Position numbers and translations under genes: made by a program. 64,000 bases of DNA from Chitinophaga sancti (GTDB lineage: Bacteria; Bacteroidota; Bacteroidia; Chitinophagales; Chitinophagaceae): the NCBI RefSeq assembly GCF_034424315.1, contig NZ_CP139972.1, positions 992,001-1,056,000 on the forward strand, read 5' to 3'. Shown piece by piece: positions 44,701 to 53,629 of the stretch (position 1 is its first letter; each line of letters opens with the position of its first letter). Below the pieces are notes generated by a model. It was not told the DNA's origin. It was given only the letters and a program-made list of their open reading frames with translations, and made no database searches.

Positions 44701-47065
44701 TACCTTTATTCTCCACGCCATAGTTAGATACCTTGTTATTATAGATCTCTACGTTTTCAGGAGCGGATGCTACCTGGATGCCATCCCAGCCGGTGTTGGC
44801 AGTGGTCACGTTGTAGATTTTCAGGTTGTAAATGCGTGGAGGCAGTAAGGTGGTAGAGACGCCATTACAGGTCGCTGTTTCACCGTTTGGCGCGGTGTTC
44901 CCAATGTACATCCCTTCACCGGTTACGTCGTGTATATAAAGGTCGTGCAGTTTTACATTCCTGATAGCGAAGGTAGGATACTGGTTCGCGGGATCACAAT
45001 CCGGGTTTACTTTGGCCATCACCCCTACTTCGGAGCCGGTGATCTCGAAGTGATCTGCTTCGTAATCGGTACAACCTTTACTGATACCCAGTCCTACGTT
45101 TAACTTTTTGGTCACCCCGTCTACACTGAAGCCATAGGTATCGGTGCTGCCGGTACCTGTTACTTTAAAGTATTTCGCGTTGTTGAATACGAAGCCATAG
45201 CTGCCGCCGTTCCCGATCTTTACCTGGCCTCCGCAGTTGATGAATACGATTGGTTTGGCGGTAGTACCGGTGATGTTGAAGAACTGGATATAATCGTAGC
45301 TGCCAGACTGGATACATACTGTATCACCGGGTTGTACGCCAAGGTTAGTACCATTGATATATGCGCCGCCATCGGTACCTGGTGTGATCAGGAATTTACA
45401 GCCTGCGCAGGCCGTTTTACCGCCGGTGGCTGCACTCACTACTACGGTAACAGTTTTGCTGCTGCTGCCCGTTGCGTTTTTTACAGTCAGTGTAAACACA
45501 TACGTACCTGCTACAAGACTGCTGGCAGTGACTTTCGCGGTACTCGTGCTGCTAAGTGATGCAGTAGAAGGCCCGGAAGTTTGTGCCCAGGTATAGCTGG
45601 TAATGGTGCCTGTAGATAAAGAACCATCTAAGGTAGCTGTATTAGCAGGAAGTGTAACAGCGATACTGGAAGACGCAACGGCTGCCACGGGAGCGGCTAC
45701 AGTTGCGGTATTCACGGTTACCGTCGACGCCTTTGTGCTACTCCCTGCGGCGTTTGATACAGTCAGTGTAAATACATACGTACCCGCTACAAGACTGCTG
45801 GCAGTGGCTTTCGCGGTACTACTGCTACTGAGTGCCGCGGTAGAAGGCCCGGAAGTTTGTGCCCAGGTATAACTGGTGATGGTGCCTGTAGATGAAGAAC
45901 CATCTAAGGCAGCTGTATTAGCAGGAAGTGTAACAGCGATACTGGAAGACGCAACGGCTGCCACAGGAGCGGCTACAGTTGCGGCATTTACGGTCACGGT
46001 CACAGTCTTTGTACTACTCCCTGCGGCGTTTGATACAGTCAGTGTAAATACATAGGTGCCCGCTACAAGGTTGCTGGCAGTGGCTTTTGAAGTGGCGGTG
46101 CTGCCCAGGGTCGCAGTAGAAGGACCAGATGTTTGCGTCCATGCATATGTAGTAATAGTTCCTGTAGAAGAGGAACCATCTAGTGTCACGCTATTGGTTG
46201 GTAAGGTTATGGTCAGGCTGGAAGACGCTACGGCAGCCACCGGAACGGATATGGTAGCGGATGCGTTGCGGCTGTATTGAAGCATCCATTCATAAATATT
46301 AGGATTCTGGTAAGTGTGATTAGGATCGTAAGCCTTATCCCATACATCGTCACTATGCGTGCCTCCGCTATATTCAGTAGCAATAGGTGTGATAGCAGGA
46401 TTACAGGCCTTCATATCAGCAATATAATCGCGCTGGTTGCCAATAAAGCTATCGCTGGTGCCACAAAGCATCCATACAGCAAGTTTGCTGCTGGCAACGT
46501 TGCACAGGCCTGCGAATTTATTGGCGTCAATGGCAGCTGAAGATACGGGTACGATGGCAGCCAGGTTATCTGAATAGGTCGTTCCGGAAGCGATGTAGTT
46601 TAGTACACCATAACCACCGGCACTGAGCCCGGTCAGATAAATACGGGATGCATCCACTCTGTACCTCGATTTGATATCATTCAGTACATTTTGCACCATG
46701 GTTTCGCTGGCCCATCCATTGGGGATTTGCGGAGATACCACGATAAACTTAAACAACTTGCCATTCACGGTATACTGCATCTTTGCACCGTTGGCAATCA
46801 TCTTTGGTACACCGTGTGCCAGTACAGCATTGACATCAGTACCACCCTCTCCTACGCCGTGCAGGAAAATGAGCAGTGGGTAAGTGGTCGAAGTACTATT
46901 ATAATCATCCGGTAAATGCAGCCAGGCGCCTGTGGTTTGGCCGGTGGCAAGTTTTACAGTGATCGCAGTCTGATCCCCCTGGGCTTTCATTACATAGGGA
47001 TACAGTAATGCAATTAATGACAGACAGGTACATATCAGTAGCCTGACGATAGGTAGGTTCTTCAC
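41795..47065 (-). CDS. Esterase-PKD-beta-helix T9SS surface protein
   Basis: A 1756-residue secreted protein. After a signal peptide (ending near VMKAQ) comes an alpha/beta-hydrolase with probable triad Ser148 (GLSAGG), Asp205 and His237. Three PKD-type repeats of about 88 residues follow (about 271-545), then a right-handed parallel beta-helix of the pectate-lyase/NosD type (about 545-985, with many YNN turns and ending in DAGADEY), seven PKD repeats of about 96 residues (about 990-1664), and a T9SS type A sorting domain (QVYPNPA). The beta-helix may bind or cleave a polysaccharide and the esterase may remove acyl groups. The gene converges on the polysaccharide locus and has its own -7 element. 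Confidence 0.88.
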   Translation of the reverse strand: MKNLPIVRLLICTCLSLIALLYPYVMKAQGDQTAITVKLATGQTTGAWLHLPDDYNSTSTTYPLLIFLHGVGEGGTDVNAVLAHGVPKMIANGAKMQYTVNGKLFKFIVVSPQIPNGWASETMVQNVLNDIKSRYRVDASRIYLTGLSAGGYGVLNYIASGTTYSDNLAAIVPVSSAAIDANKFAGLCNVASSKLAVWMLCGTSDSFIGNQRDYIADMKACNPAITPIATEYSGGTHSDDVWDKAYDPNHTYQNPNIYEWMLQYSRNASATISVPVAAVASSSLTITLPTNSVTLDGSSSTGTITTYAWTQTSGPSTATLGSTATSKATASNLVAGTYVFTLTVSNAAGSSTKTVTVTVNAATVAAPVAAVASSSIAVTLPANTAALDGSSSTGTITSYTWAQTSGPSTAALSSSSTAKATASSLVAGTYVFTLTVSNAAGSSTKASTVTVNTATVAAPVAAVASSSIAVTLPANTATLDGSLSTGTITSYTWAQTSGPSTASLSSTSTAKVTASSLVAGTYVFTLTVKNATGSSSKTVTVVVSAATGGKTACAGCKFLITPGTDGGAYINGTNLGVQPGDTVCIQSGSYDYIQFFNITGTTAKPIVFINCGGQVKIGNGGSYGFVFNNAKYFKVTGTGSTDTYGFSVDGVTKKLNVGLGISKGCTDYEADHFEITGSEVGVMAKVNPDCDPANQYPTFAIRNVKLHDLYIHDVTGEGMYIGNTAPNGETATCNGVSTTLLPPRIYNLKIYNVTTANTGWDGIQVASAPENVEIYNNKVSNYGVENKGSQQAGIILGGESNGKVYNNTVIKGTGNGIEVFGTGLNYVYNNILSDCGIDGTSIGQDAIFIDDRPTKQNYKALQVYVMNNTIVNSGRDAIRMQNTNGTDGSGNLFINNLAVKPGSLAARGSLAYLTIQSGIAYTGSNNLNYPDPATVKFVDVTNKNFHLAAGSPAIDQGKDLGAYFKTDIDGNARPQGSAFDAGADEYASGTAANLAPTANAGTDQAITLPLTTVTLNGTGSTDSDGTINSYKWVQASGPVTATFSSATVASPVLTNLTAAGTYVFTLTVTDNGGATATDQVSITVKAANVAPTANAGTDQTITLPTTSATLNGTGSKDSDGTIAAYKWVQSSGPVTATISSATIASPAISNLTTAGTYIFALTVTDNGGATGTDNITITVKAATTTNVAPTANAGTDQAIQLPVTTVTLNGTGSKDSDGTIAAYKWVQASGPVAATISSATIASPAISNLTTAGTYIFTLTVTDNGGATATDQVSITVKAANVAPTANAGTDQTITLPTTSVTLNGTGSKDSDGTIAAYKWVQASGPVAATISSATIASPAISNLTTAGTYVFTLTVTDNGGATATDQVSITVTAAAVNKAPTANAGADQSITLPTSTVTLNGTGSTDSDGTISAYKWVQASGPVTATISSATIASPAISNLTTAGTYVFTLTVTDNGGATATDQVSITVTAAAANKAPVAVAGSDITITMPKNSTTVDGAGSSDSDGSIVSYKWTQISGPGTASLPAATSAKTDVNQLSYVGTYVFRLTVTDNNGATATDDINVIVKAAAGNNLVANAGADQGITLPTVNTVTLNGTGSTSSNYISIYKWELVSGPAAGATILNPASQTPVVTFTLTGTYVFRLTVTDTYGVTATDEVTVVVSGKSATVNDSEVTIQVYPNPASSSLNLKLVVKEAANLVVRIFNSSGYIRDTYYMGNTNSVMKTFDVSRLSAGLYILEITDGKSMKLTSKFMKVN
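42080..44095 (-). repeat. Seven tandem PKD-encoding repeats
   Basis: Units of about 285-295 bases encode PKD domains. Several stretches of adjacent units are identical over tens of bases (compare 42720-42800, 43010-43090 and 43310-43390), which points to recent duplication or gene conversion. Such repeats may vary in copy number between strains. Confidence 0.85.
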
Positions 47066-47391
47066 GTTTGGTTAAAATTTAGTAGCGTTTTACAATAGCC
47101 GACATTTTTTAATTAATACTTTGAATCGATAAGATGTGTCTCAATCGTTCCGGGCAAAAATAGGACACAAATTCGTTTTTTAATAAAAAAAACAAATATA
47201 AAGTATTAAATAATCTATAATTTTTAAATATACGTAACCTGCTGACAAAAAACAATATATGTCACTATTTTCCCCTCTATTTTTTTCCATTCAATTCTGC
47301 CTTAGCAATTGTTCACAATTAGGTCTGTTATAGGGCCCATTTTAACACTTTCGATGTAGGATATGATTTAGGTAATTCATAATTTAATGAC
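47066..47391. promoter_or_regulatory. Divergent promoter region
   Basis: An AT-rich 326-base region between divergent genes. On the minus strand an exact TAnnTTTG (TATTTTTG, 47155-47162) would give a leader of about 85 bases for the 1756-residue protein. A 14-base inverted repeat, AATTGTTCACAATT (47307-47320), lies closer to the plus-strand gene and is a candidate operator. No gene is seen in it. Confidence 0.5.
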
Positions 47392-48438
47392 ATGAATTGC
47401 TACCTTAACCTAAACACAATTCTTGCATGTTTTGTTTTCCTTTTTATTAATTCATGCAAACCCACTGATCATACCATTACCATTCGTGGACACATTACAA
47501 AATTGCATAGAGATAAAATTTACTTATATAGCATACACGATTTTGATCACCCCCTGGATTCGGCCCTGGTGAAAGATGACCGCTTCGAGTTTGTAATCCA
47601 TCCTGATAAAAATTTTGTGCCTTTCATCGCAGCTATAATAGGGAACGGATTTACGTATGCAGATGTCATTCCTAACTTCTTCACTGAACCCGGAGTAACG
47701 CTCCTCGAAGGCGAATTGAGAGGCCATATCACCGTTAATAGTGGCCCCGAAAATGCATTGATGACAAAATACCTGACACTGGGATTCCAGGACGAACAGG
47801 ATACTGCAAAGCGCAGCAGGTATTTTAATTACATCAATAACAGGGTAAAAGAAAACCCTCACTCCTATTATATATTAGACAGGATCAGCGCTTGTATCTA
47901 TGCCTTCCGGAATGAAGAGCTGCGCATCTTGCTGGGGAACTTCAGCAGTGAGGTAGCACATAGCGCAGGTGCGAAGAAGATCCGCCAGATGCTGGCCCTG
48001 CGCCCCGATCATTATGATAAGGTGACGAACTTTAATCTGCTCACGCCCTATTATGGTTTGCAACCAGTGATCCTGCCCGGGAAGAAATATAACCTGATCA
48101 TTTTCTGGGCGAGTTGGTGTCATGCCTGCAGAGAAGATATACCGCAATTTAAGTCCATCTACAATGAAACAGGGGATCATCAAAATTTGAATATGGTGAG
48201 CGTAAGCATCGATAAGAAGGATGCTGACTGGGGCAAAGCATTATTGATGGAAAAGATGCCCTGGCGCCAGTTGCGGGTTGATTCTATGCAGATGGATGCA
48301 GTCGAAGGGTATTACAATTTAGGCGCTATACCCACCGTGGTTTTGGCAGATGATAAAGGGAATGTATTAAGAAGGTTCAAAGGTTTTGGAGATGAGAATA
48401 GAAATGATGTAATAGCTTTGCTGACTGCTATCGACTGA
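47392..48438 (+). CDS. TlpA-like thioredoxin-domain lipoprotein
   Basis: A 348-residue protein with a lipoprotein signal (lipobox-like INSC, Cys22), a DUF4369-like N-terminal beta domain (about 28-110), a helical middle, and a thioredoxin-like C-terminal domain with WCHAC (Cys243-Cys246). Such Bacteroidota proteins act as periplasmic disulfide reductants or as maturation factors. The stop overlaps the end of the convergent deacetylase gene by 11 bases. No partner gene suggests a specific client. Confidence 0.85.
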   Translation: MNCYLNLNTILACFVFLFINSCKPTDHTITIRGHITKLHRDKIYLYSIHDFDHPLDSALVKDDRFEFVIHPDKNFVPFIAAIIGNGFTYADVIPNFFTEPGVTLLEGELRGHITVNSGPENALMTKYLTLGFQDEQDTAKRSRYFNYINNRVKENPHSYYILDRISACIYAFRNEELRILLGNFSSEVAHSAGAKKIRQMLALRPDHYDKVTNFNLLTPYYGLQPVILPGKKYNLIIFWASWCHACREDIPQFKSIYNETGDHQNLNMVSVSIDKKDADWGKALLMEKMPWRQLRVDSMQMDAVEGYYNLGAIPTVVLADDKGNVLRRFKGFGDENRNDVIALLTAID

Positions 48439-49441
48439 TCTCATCCTTGTTCGTCATTTGCTGAATTTTATTCAGCAACAGGATCCCCTTCACGGCTGCA
48501 TTGATGCTTACAGAAGGCCTTTCACAATTAAAACGATGCAGTATTTTCGGGTTGAAATCCTTACGCTGGTTCGCTGTTCCAAAAATCACATCCAGCGGCT
48601 CAGGCCCTTCTAACAATGTATTGAAGAAGATCTTACTCACCCCTGCATCTGTATGTGGAAATGCAAAGGCCCGGTAAGGCAGGTTGAAATGCTGTACGAG
48701 GAAGTCTACAGATTGCCTGGTCTGGAACAGTTGTTCTTCCAGTGTAAGCTGCTTATAATACGGATGATCAATACTATGACCGCCAATGGCAAAGCCCTGT
48801 TGCAATAGGGTTCCCACTTCATCCATTGTGAGGAATGGTTTGACGTCAGACAAATACTGCGCAAAGGAAATACCCAAAATACCTGCTACCTCGTCTGCCT
48901 GCCCCCTGGTGGTGTAAGTGATGTTTTTAAGAGCAGCAATAACTGTTGATTCATCTGCCTGCAGGAAAGCGTATAGCCGATCGAGTGTTGCCCTGGAATG
49001 ATTACCTGATTGCAAACTCTCAATGATCAGGCTGAGCTTGAATTTATAAAAGAGGTTCTTATTATCAAGAAATGCGCTGTTTAGGAAAAACGCTGCCGGC
49101 GCACCTTTGCGGAGAAGCATGGGCGCAACGATGTCCTTGATCTCGCGTAAGCCATCATCGAAGGTAAGCAGGAAAGAGCCAGCCGGAAGTGATTGCCCTG
49201 TTCTTAAAGATTGAATAACATCCTGTAGTGTGACTGCTTTGAAACGCCTGAGTAAGTAATCGAGATCTTTTTCAAAATCCTTTGTGCCTTTCCAGGGATA
49301 GAGATGCCTGATATGCGGAACCGGGGAATCGCTCACCAGGTGATGATAAGGGAGCAATAAACTACCGGCACGTCTTTGTTTCAATACGGCAAGGGGCAAC
49401 AGCTGCGCAGCACTGTAAAATGCGTTTTTTACCAGGCTCAT
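48428..49441 (-). CDS. Polysaccharide deacetylase family protein (CE4-like)
   Basis: A 337-residue protein with a NodB-homology domain. It has the catalytic and metal motif TFDDG near residue 95 and a second metal motif HSIDHP near residue 220. Family members remove N- or O-acetyl groups from glycans. There is no clear signal peptide (the N-terminus is only weakly hydrophobic), so its location is uncertain. It lies just outside the polysaccharide locus and might act on its product. Confidence 0.85.
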   Translation of the reverse strand: MSLVKNAFYSAAQLLPLAVLKQRRAGSLLLPYHHLVSDSPVPHIRHLYPWKGTKDFEKDLDYLLRRFKAVTLQDVIQSLRTGQSLPAGSFLLTFDDGLREIKDIVAPMLLRKGAPAAFFLNSAFLDNKNLFYKFKLSLIIESLQSGNHSRATLDRLYAFLQADESTVIAALKNITYTTRGQADEVAGILGISFAQYLSDVKPFLTMDEVGTLLQQGFAIGGHSIDHPYYKQLTLEEQLFQTRQSVDFLVQHFNLPYRAFAFPHTDAGVSKIFFNTLLEGPEPLDVIFGTANQRKDFNPKILHRFNCERPSVSINAAVKGILLLNKIQQMTNKDEISR

Positions 49442-49479
49442 AAATTTTAATAAATCTACTTAAAGGTATGAATTATTAT

Positions 49480-49815
49480 TTACTGCATGGACATGACCTT
49501 CACCCGGTGCTGTGCGCCCCACGCTGCTAACACTTCTATCACCGGCTTCAGGGAATCACTATACGATGTCATCTCATACTTTCCTTCCTCATTCTTTTTA
49601 ATCAGACCGTTCATCTCCAGTTCATGTAGTTCTTTCGACAGCATTTTCGGGCCTATTCCCGCCAGCTCTCTTTGCAGATCCATGAACCGCTTCCCTCCCA
49701 TCGCCAGGCAACCTAAAATAGTTACCTTCCACTTCCCACCCAGGATATCCAGTGTATCCTGTATCGCCAGCAACTGGCGCCTGCAATCATAAATCTTTTC
49801 ACCGGGACAAACCAT
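49480..49815 (-). CDS. HxlR-family winged-helix transcription regulator
   Basis: A 111-residue protein from the ATG at 49815; an upstream in-frame ATG at 49872 would add a region not typical of the family. It has the family's Cys near the start (YDCRRQ), LDILGGKWKVTILGCL and RELAGIGPKMLSKELHELEMNGLI (the DNA-binding helix). Such regulators often sense redox or electrophile signals through the Cys. It is divergent from the thioredoxin-reductase-like gene, which it probably controls. Confidence 0.88.
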   Translation of the reverse strand: MVCPGEKIYDCRRQLLAIQDTLDILGGKWKVTILGCLAMGGKRFMDLQRELAGIGPKMLSKELHELEMNGLIKKNEEGKYEMTSYSDSLKPVIEVLAAWGAQHRVKVMSMQ

Positions 49816-49889
49816 ATCAACATTATTTTGAATTATTATCAAACACTTCCATAGAGGGTAGTTCTCTACCATCGTAAAGTTAACCTATT

Positions 49890-49897
49890 TACATTTG
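49890..49897 (+). promoter_or_regulatory. -7 promoter element (TACATTTG) of the oxidoreductase gene
   Basis: An exact TAnnTTTG six bases before the ATG at 49904. A start would fall close to that ATG, so translation may begin on a very short leader, or at the ATG at 49913. Confidence 0.5.
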
Positions 49898-49903
49898 TTC
49901 AAA

Positions 49904-50821
49904 ATGATAAATATGGATTTCGAAGTCATCATCGTCGGAGGTAGTTACGCCGGATTACAGGCAGGCATGACCCTGGGCCGCGCACGCAGGAATGTATTGA
50001 TCATTGATAGCGGCAAACCCTGTAATGCACAAACCCCGCATTCACACAATTTCTTAACGAGAGATGGTGAAACCCCCGCAGCCATCGCGAAAATTGCACG
50101 CGAACAACTCAAAGCATATACTACCGTACAATTACGGCAAGGCATGGCTATAAGTGCAGAAAAAAACAGTCTTGGTTTTTCCATCACAACTGCAGCAGGT
50201 GAAATATTCACCACAAAAAAACTCATTATTACCACCGGTATCAAAGACCTCCTGCCAGAGATCCCGGGTGTGGCAGAATGCTGGGGGATCTCTGTGATCC
50301 ACTGCCCTTATTGTCATGGGTACGAAGTGGCGAATCAGCCTACAGGCATCTTAGGCAACGGCGAGGGCGGCTTTGAAACCGTGAAACTGATACAACACTG
50401 GACAAAAGATCTGACCCTATTTACGAATGGCCCTGCCACCCTCAGCGATGAAATGCAGGCGCAAATCAGGCGGAAAAACATCCAAATCATAGAAACGCCT
50501 GTAAAGGGCATTATTCACGAGAACGGACACCTAAGCGAGGTGGAGTTAAGCGACGGCACAAAAGTGCCGTTAAAAGCCTTATATGCACGTTTACCGTTTG
50601 TTCAGCACAGTGAGATCCCTGCGCAATTGGGTTGTGCGCTCACGGAGACAGGATATATCCAGGTGGGTGATTTTGGAAAGACGTCTGTAGAAGGTGTGTA
50701 TGCTGCAGGTGATAATTGCAGCATGATGCGTGGGGTGGCCAATGCAGTAGCAGGGGGATTGGCAGCTGCGGCTTTTGTAAACAGAGAATTGATCTGGGAG
50801 GAATTTGACAATGCAGGATAA
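49904..50821 (+). CDS. Thioredoxin-reductase-like FAD/NAD(P)H oxidoreductase
   Basis: A 305-residue flavoprotein. The FAD-binding motif VIIVGGSYAGLQAG is near the N-terminus, the redox pair CPYC is Cys134/Cys137, an NADPH-binding GILGNGEGGFE region follows, and the C-terminal FAD motif VEGVYAAGDN completes the thioredoxin reductase layout. It is probably a reductase for a thioredoxin-like or thiol partner rather than the main TrxB, because it is paired with a divergent HxlR regulator. An ATG at 49913 is also possible. Confidence 0.86.
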   Translation: MINMDFEVIIVGGSYAGLQAGMTLGRARRNVLIIDSGKPCNAQTPHSHNFLTRDGETPAAIAKIAREQLKAYTTVQLRQGMAISAEKNSLGFSITTAAGEIFTTKKLIITTGIKDLLPEIPGVAECWGISVIHCPYCHGYEVANQPTGILGNGEGGFETVKLIQHWTKDLTLFTNGPATLSDEMQAQIRRKNIQIIETPVKGIIHENGHLSEVELSDGTKVPLKALYARLPFVQHSEIPAQLGCALTETGYIQVGDFGKTSVEGVYAAGDNCSMMRGVANAVAGGLAAAAFVNRELIWEEFDNAG

Positions 50822-50932
50822 AATAGCGTTGGTTTTTAAACGTGGTAATTTGTACATTACAAGCGTTTGAGAATTATTATCCATGATGAGTTATGCCAAC
50901 CTATCACGCTCATCTACCTATGAAACCATGCA

Positions 50933-52027
50933 ATGCAAGATGTAGAATCATTTGATCAGCTGTACAAAGCTGCGTTGTTGAAGAGACCCGGTCTCAAAGA
51001 CCTGGTTGGAGACTTTGACGATGCCTGGGAAATCAGGAATGACGGTAACTTCCCGCTGCCTGCCGGAGAGAAGACTTTTACAGATACCTGGCAGGGGCAG
51101 CTTAAATCTATAGCTTCTATGGCTGATGGGTTTATCCTGTTAGTACTGGGTCTCTCGACAATTATGATAAAATGGTACTTTGGCCTTCTCTGTTTAGCCC
51201 TCATCATCGCAATATTGAAAATCCCGAAGATAAATTTCCGGCTCTTTGCCAGGCATATGATCAGGATGTTTGCAGATGGATTGGTGATAGAAAATGATAC
51301 ATATTCATGGGAGCAATTGCAACATGTTTTCCTAATCCGGCATCGTGCACGTCGTAACAGCCGGGAAATGAATAAATTAGTGCTTATTGTAAAGGGAAGA
51401 GGCTTCAAGGTGTATAAACTCTTTTACTATGAAGGATGGAAGCAGAAATGGCGCCAGGAATTCGATACTTACATGGCCCCATACCTACTCATTGACCCAG
51501 TAATAGCAGCAAAGCCCAATAAGAGATTATACGATAAACTTTACCAGGAAAGTATCCCATCCTCCTATGGTCCCAGGGACATACGGGAGATTGTAAACAA
51601 CGGGAAATATAAACCTGGGAAAAAGGTGTTTCGGCATTTAATAAATGTGCGGCTACTATGGTGGCTTATGGCTATCTGCTTCATTATTGACCCGATGATA
51701 TGGCTGCTAGTCCTTCTTTTGATCTTGTGTAGCCTGTTAGCAGCCTGGATAAAGGGGTTTCATAAGACCCTATCCTCCATCTTTGGCTGGCATAAAATTG
51801 TGATCAAAGACGAGGGTATCCGGATCAATAATGACTATTATGACTGGACTGAAATAAAGGCAGTATTTGTTTTAGAGCGCCGCTATCGCCAGGGGCATCC
51901 TAAACTGGCGCTTGCTTTAACCGGCGACTCGTTTAAAATATATCATCTTACTTATTACTTTTTAATAAGAAATCCTCTCAAGGCATTCAACAAATACATC
52001 GGCCCGCACCTGCCCTTATCAGCATGA
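50933..52027 (+). CDS. Membrane protein with duplicated TM-pair plus PH-like module
   Basis: A 364-residue protein of unknown function. Two halves repeat the same plan: a pair of membrane helices (about residues 65-100 and 232-265) followed by a soluble domain. The soluble domains align (GLVIENDTYSWEQLQHVF with GIRINNDYYDWTEIKAVF; GFKVYKLFYY with SFKIYHLTYY) and look like small bacterial PH-type domains. This suggests an internal duplication. It stands alone between the oxidoreductase gene and metK and ends at a strong bidirectional terminator. Confidence 0.7.
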   Translation: MQDVESFDQLYKAALLKRPGLKDLVGDFDDAWEIRNDGNFPLPAGEKTFTDTWQGQLKSIASMADGFILLVLGLSTIMIKWYFGLLCLALIIAILKIPKINFRLFARHMIRMFADGLVIENDTYSWEQLQHVFLIRHRARRNSREMNKLVLIVKGRGFKVYKLFYYEGWKQKWRQEFDTYMAPYLLIDPVIAAKPNKRLYDKLYQESIPSSYGPRDIREIVNNGKYKPGKKVFRHLINVRLLWWLMAICFIIDPMIWLLVLLLILCSLLAAWIKGFHKTLSSIFGWHKIVIKDEGIRINNDYYDWTEIKAVFVLERRYRQGHPKLALALTGDSFKIYHLTYYFLIRNPLKAFNKYIGPHLPLSA

Positions 52028-52048
52028 CATTGGTAACCTAGCCGCCAT

Positions 52049-52087
52049 AAAAAACCCGCTTTTGCCATCGGCAAAAGCGGGTTTTTT
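52049..52087. terminator. Strong bidirectional terminator
   Basis: A perfect 18-base stem (52049-52066 with 52070-52087) with a three-base loop, ending in six T on each strand. It separates the duplicated membrane protein gene from the convergent metK. Confidence 0.95.
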
Positions 52088-52106
52088 ATCAATATCTACA
52101 AGCTAA

Positions 52107-53360
52107 TTACAGACCAAACGCTGCTTTCACTTTTTCTACATAATCCAGTTTCTCCCAGGTGAACAACTCCACTTCCACACTCTTCTCATGCTTCTTACCC
52201 TTGTTGAATACCTTGGTTACAACCTTGCTCTCACGGCCCATATGACCATAAGCAGCTGTATCGCTATAGATCGGGTTACGCAGTTTCAAACGTTGCTCGA
52301 TCGCATAAGGACGCAAGTCGAAGATCTCTTCTACTTTACGTGCAATCTCACCATCCTTCATATTTACTTTGGCAGTACCACGTGTATCGATGAATAAACC
52401 ACAAGGCTTAGCCACACCGATCGCATAAGATACCTGTACCAGTACTTCATCAGCTACACCTGCAGCAACCAGGTTCTTCGCAATGTGACGGGTCGCATAA
52501 GCAGCTGAACGGTCTACCTTGGAAGGATCTTTACCAGAGAACGCACCACCACCGTGTGCTCCTTTACCACCATAAGTATCTACGATGATCTTACGGCCTG
52601 TCAGACCAGTATCTCCATGAGGACCACCGATCACGAATTTACCGGTTGGGTTGATGTGGTAAGTGATCTTGTCGTTGAACAGTGCCTGCAGTGCTGGCTT
52701 CAGCTGTGCCTTTACACGGGGAACAACGATGTTGATCATATCTTCCTTGATCTTAGCCAGCATCTTATCTTCTGCAGCGAAATCATCGTGCTGTGTAGAG
52801 ATCACGATAGTGTCGATACGGATAGGCTGATTATCATCAGAATATTCGATGGTTACCTGTGACTTTGCATCCGGACGCAGGTAAGTGATTTCTTTGTTTT
52901 CGCGACGGATCGCAGCCAGTTCGATCAGCAGTTTATGTGCCAGATCCAGTGCCAGCGGCATATAGTTTTCAGTCTCTTTGGTAGCGTAACCAAACATCAT
53001 ACCCTGGTCGCCTGCACCCTGCTCTTCCGGGCTCTTGCGCTCCACACCCTGGTTGATATCCGGAGACTGCTCATGAATAGCAGAAAAGATACCGCAGGAG
53101 TTAGCCTCGAACATGTATTCACTTTTGGTATACCCTATCTTGCGAATTACCTCACGCGCAATTTCCTGCACATCCAGGTAAGCTTCGGATTTAACTTCTC
53201 CAGCCAGCACCACCTGACCGGTAGTCACCAATGTTTCACAAGCAACTTTGGAAGTTGCATCATAGGCTAAGAAATTATCAATCAATGCATCTGATATCTG
53301 ATCGGCTACTTTATCCGGATGTCCTTCGGATACTGATTCGGAGGTAAATAAATAAGGCAT
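52107..53360 (-). CDS. metK: S-adenosylmethionine synthetase
   Basis: A 417-residue cytoplasmic enzyme with the MetK signatures: GHPDK at residues 13-17, [12 protein letters not shown] near residue 136 and [19 protein letters not shown] near residue 270. It makes S-adenosylmethionine from methionine and ATP. It has a minus-strand TAnnTTTG with an ~85-base leader. No SAM riboswitch core was recognised in that leader. Confidence 0.97.
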   Translation of the reverse strand: MPYLFTSESVSEGHPDKVADQISDALIDNFLAYDATSKVACETLVTTGQVVLAGEVKSEAYLDVQEIAREVIRKIGYTKSEYMFEANSCGIFSAIHEQSPDINQGVERKSPEEQGAGDQGMMFGYATKETENYMPLALDLAHKLLIELAAIRRENKEITYLRPDAKSQVTIEYSDDNQPIRIDTIVISTQHDDFAAEDKMLAKIKEDMINIVVPRVKAQLKPALQALFNDKITYHINPTGKFVIGGPHGDTGLTGRKIIVDTYGGKGAHGGGAFSGKDPSKVDRSAAYATRHIAKNLVAAGVADEVLVQVSYAIGVAKPCGLFIDTRGTAKVNMKDGEIARKVEEIFDLRPYAIEQRLKLRNPIYSDTAAYGHMGRESKVVTKVFNKGKKHEKSVEVELFTWEKLDYVEKVKAAFGL

Positions 53361-53452
53361 AAAATAATTGAATTTCGGCTTTAAGATTAGTAAATCTAGT
53401 ACAATTTACCATATTTTAGTCATTTGGTGGTATGCCTAATGGTAAACTGGGG

Positions 53453-53460
53453 CAAAAATA
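53453..53460 (-). promoter_or_regulatory. -7 promoter element (TATTTTTG) of metK
   Basis: An exact TAnnTTTG on the minus strand. Transcription would start near 53449, leaving a leader of about 90 bases. The same TATTTTTGCCC sequence precedes the 1756-residue protein gene. Confidence 0.5.
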
Positions 53461-53578
53461 AGTAATCTAACTATATTCCAGCGATTTAATAGGGAAAATA
53501 TTCGTTAAAGCGGGTTAAAATAGCGGAGTTAGGAATTTGAAACGCAAAGGTAGGTGAAAATGATTTGTCATAAATAAA

Positions 53579-53610
53579 AAAAAGGATGCACCACGTGATG
53601 CATCCTTTTT
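53579..53610 (-). terminator. Terminator of the GT5-like gene
   Basis: A perfect twelve-base stem (53579-53590 with 53599-53610) and eight-base loop. On the minus strand it ends in a run of eight T. Confidence 0.88.
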
Positions 53611-53629
53611 ATAAGGTAAAAGTTTTGCC

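Noticed and set aside
53361..53452. Possible SAM riboswitch before metK.
   Set aside because: The ~90-base leader shows only short, weak inverted repeats and none of the conserved SAM-I or SAM-II core that I could recognise. There is no terminator or sequestered start.
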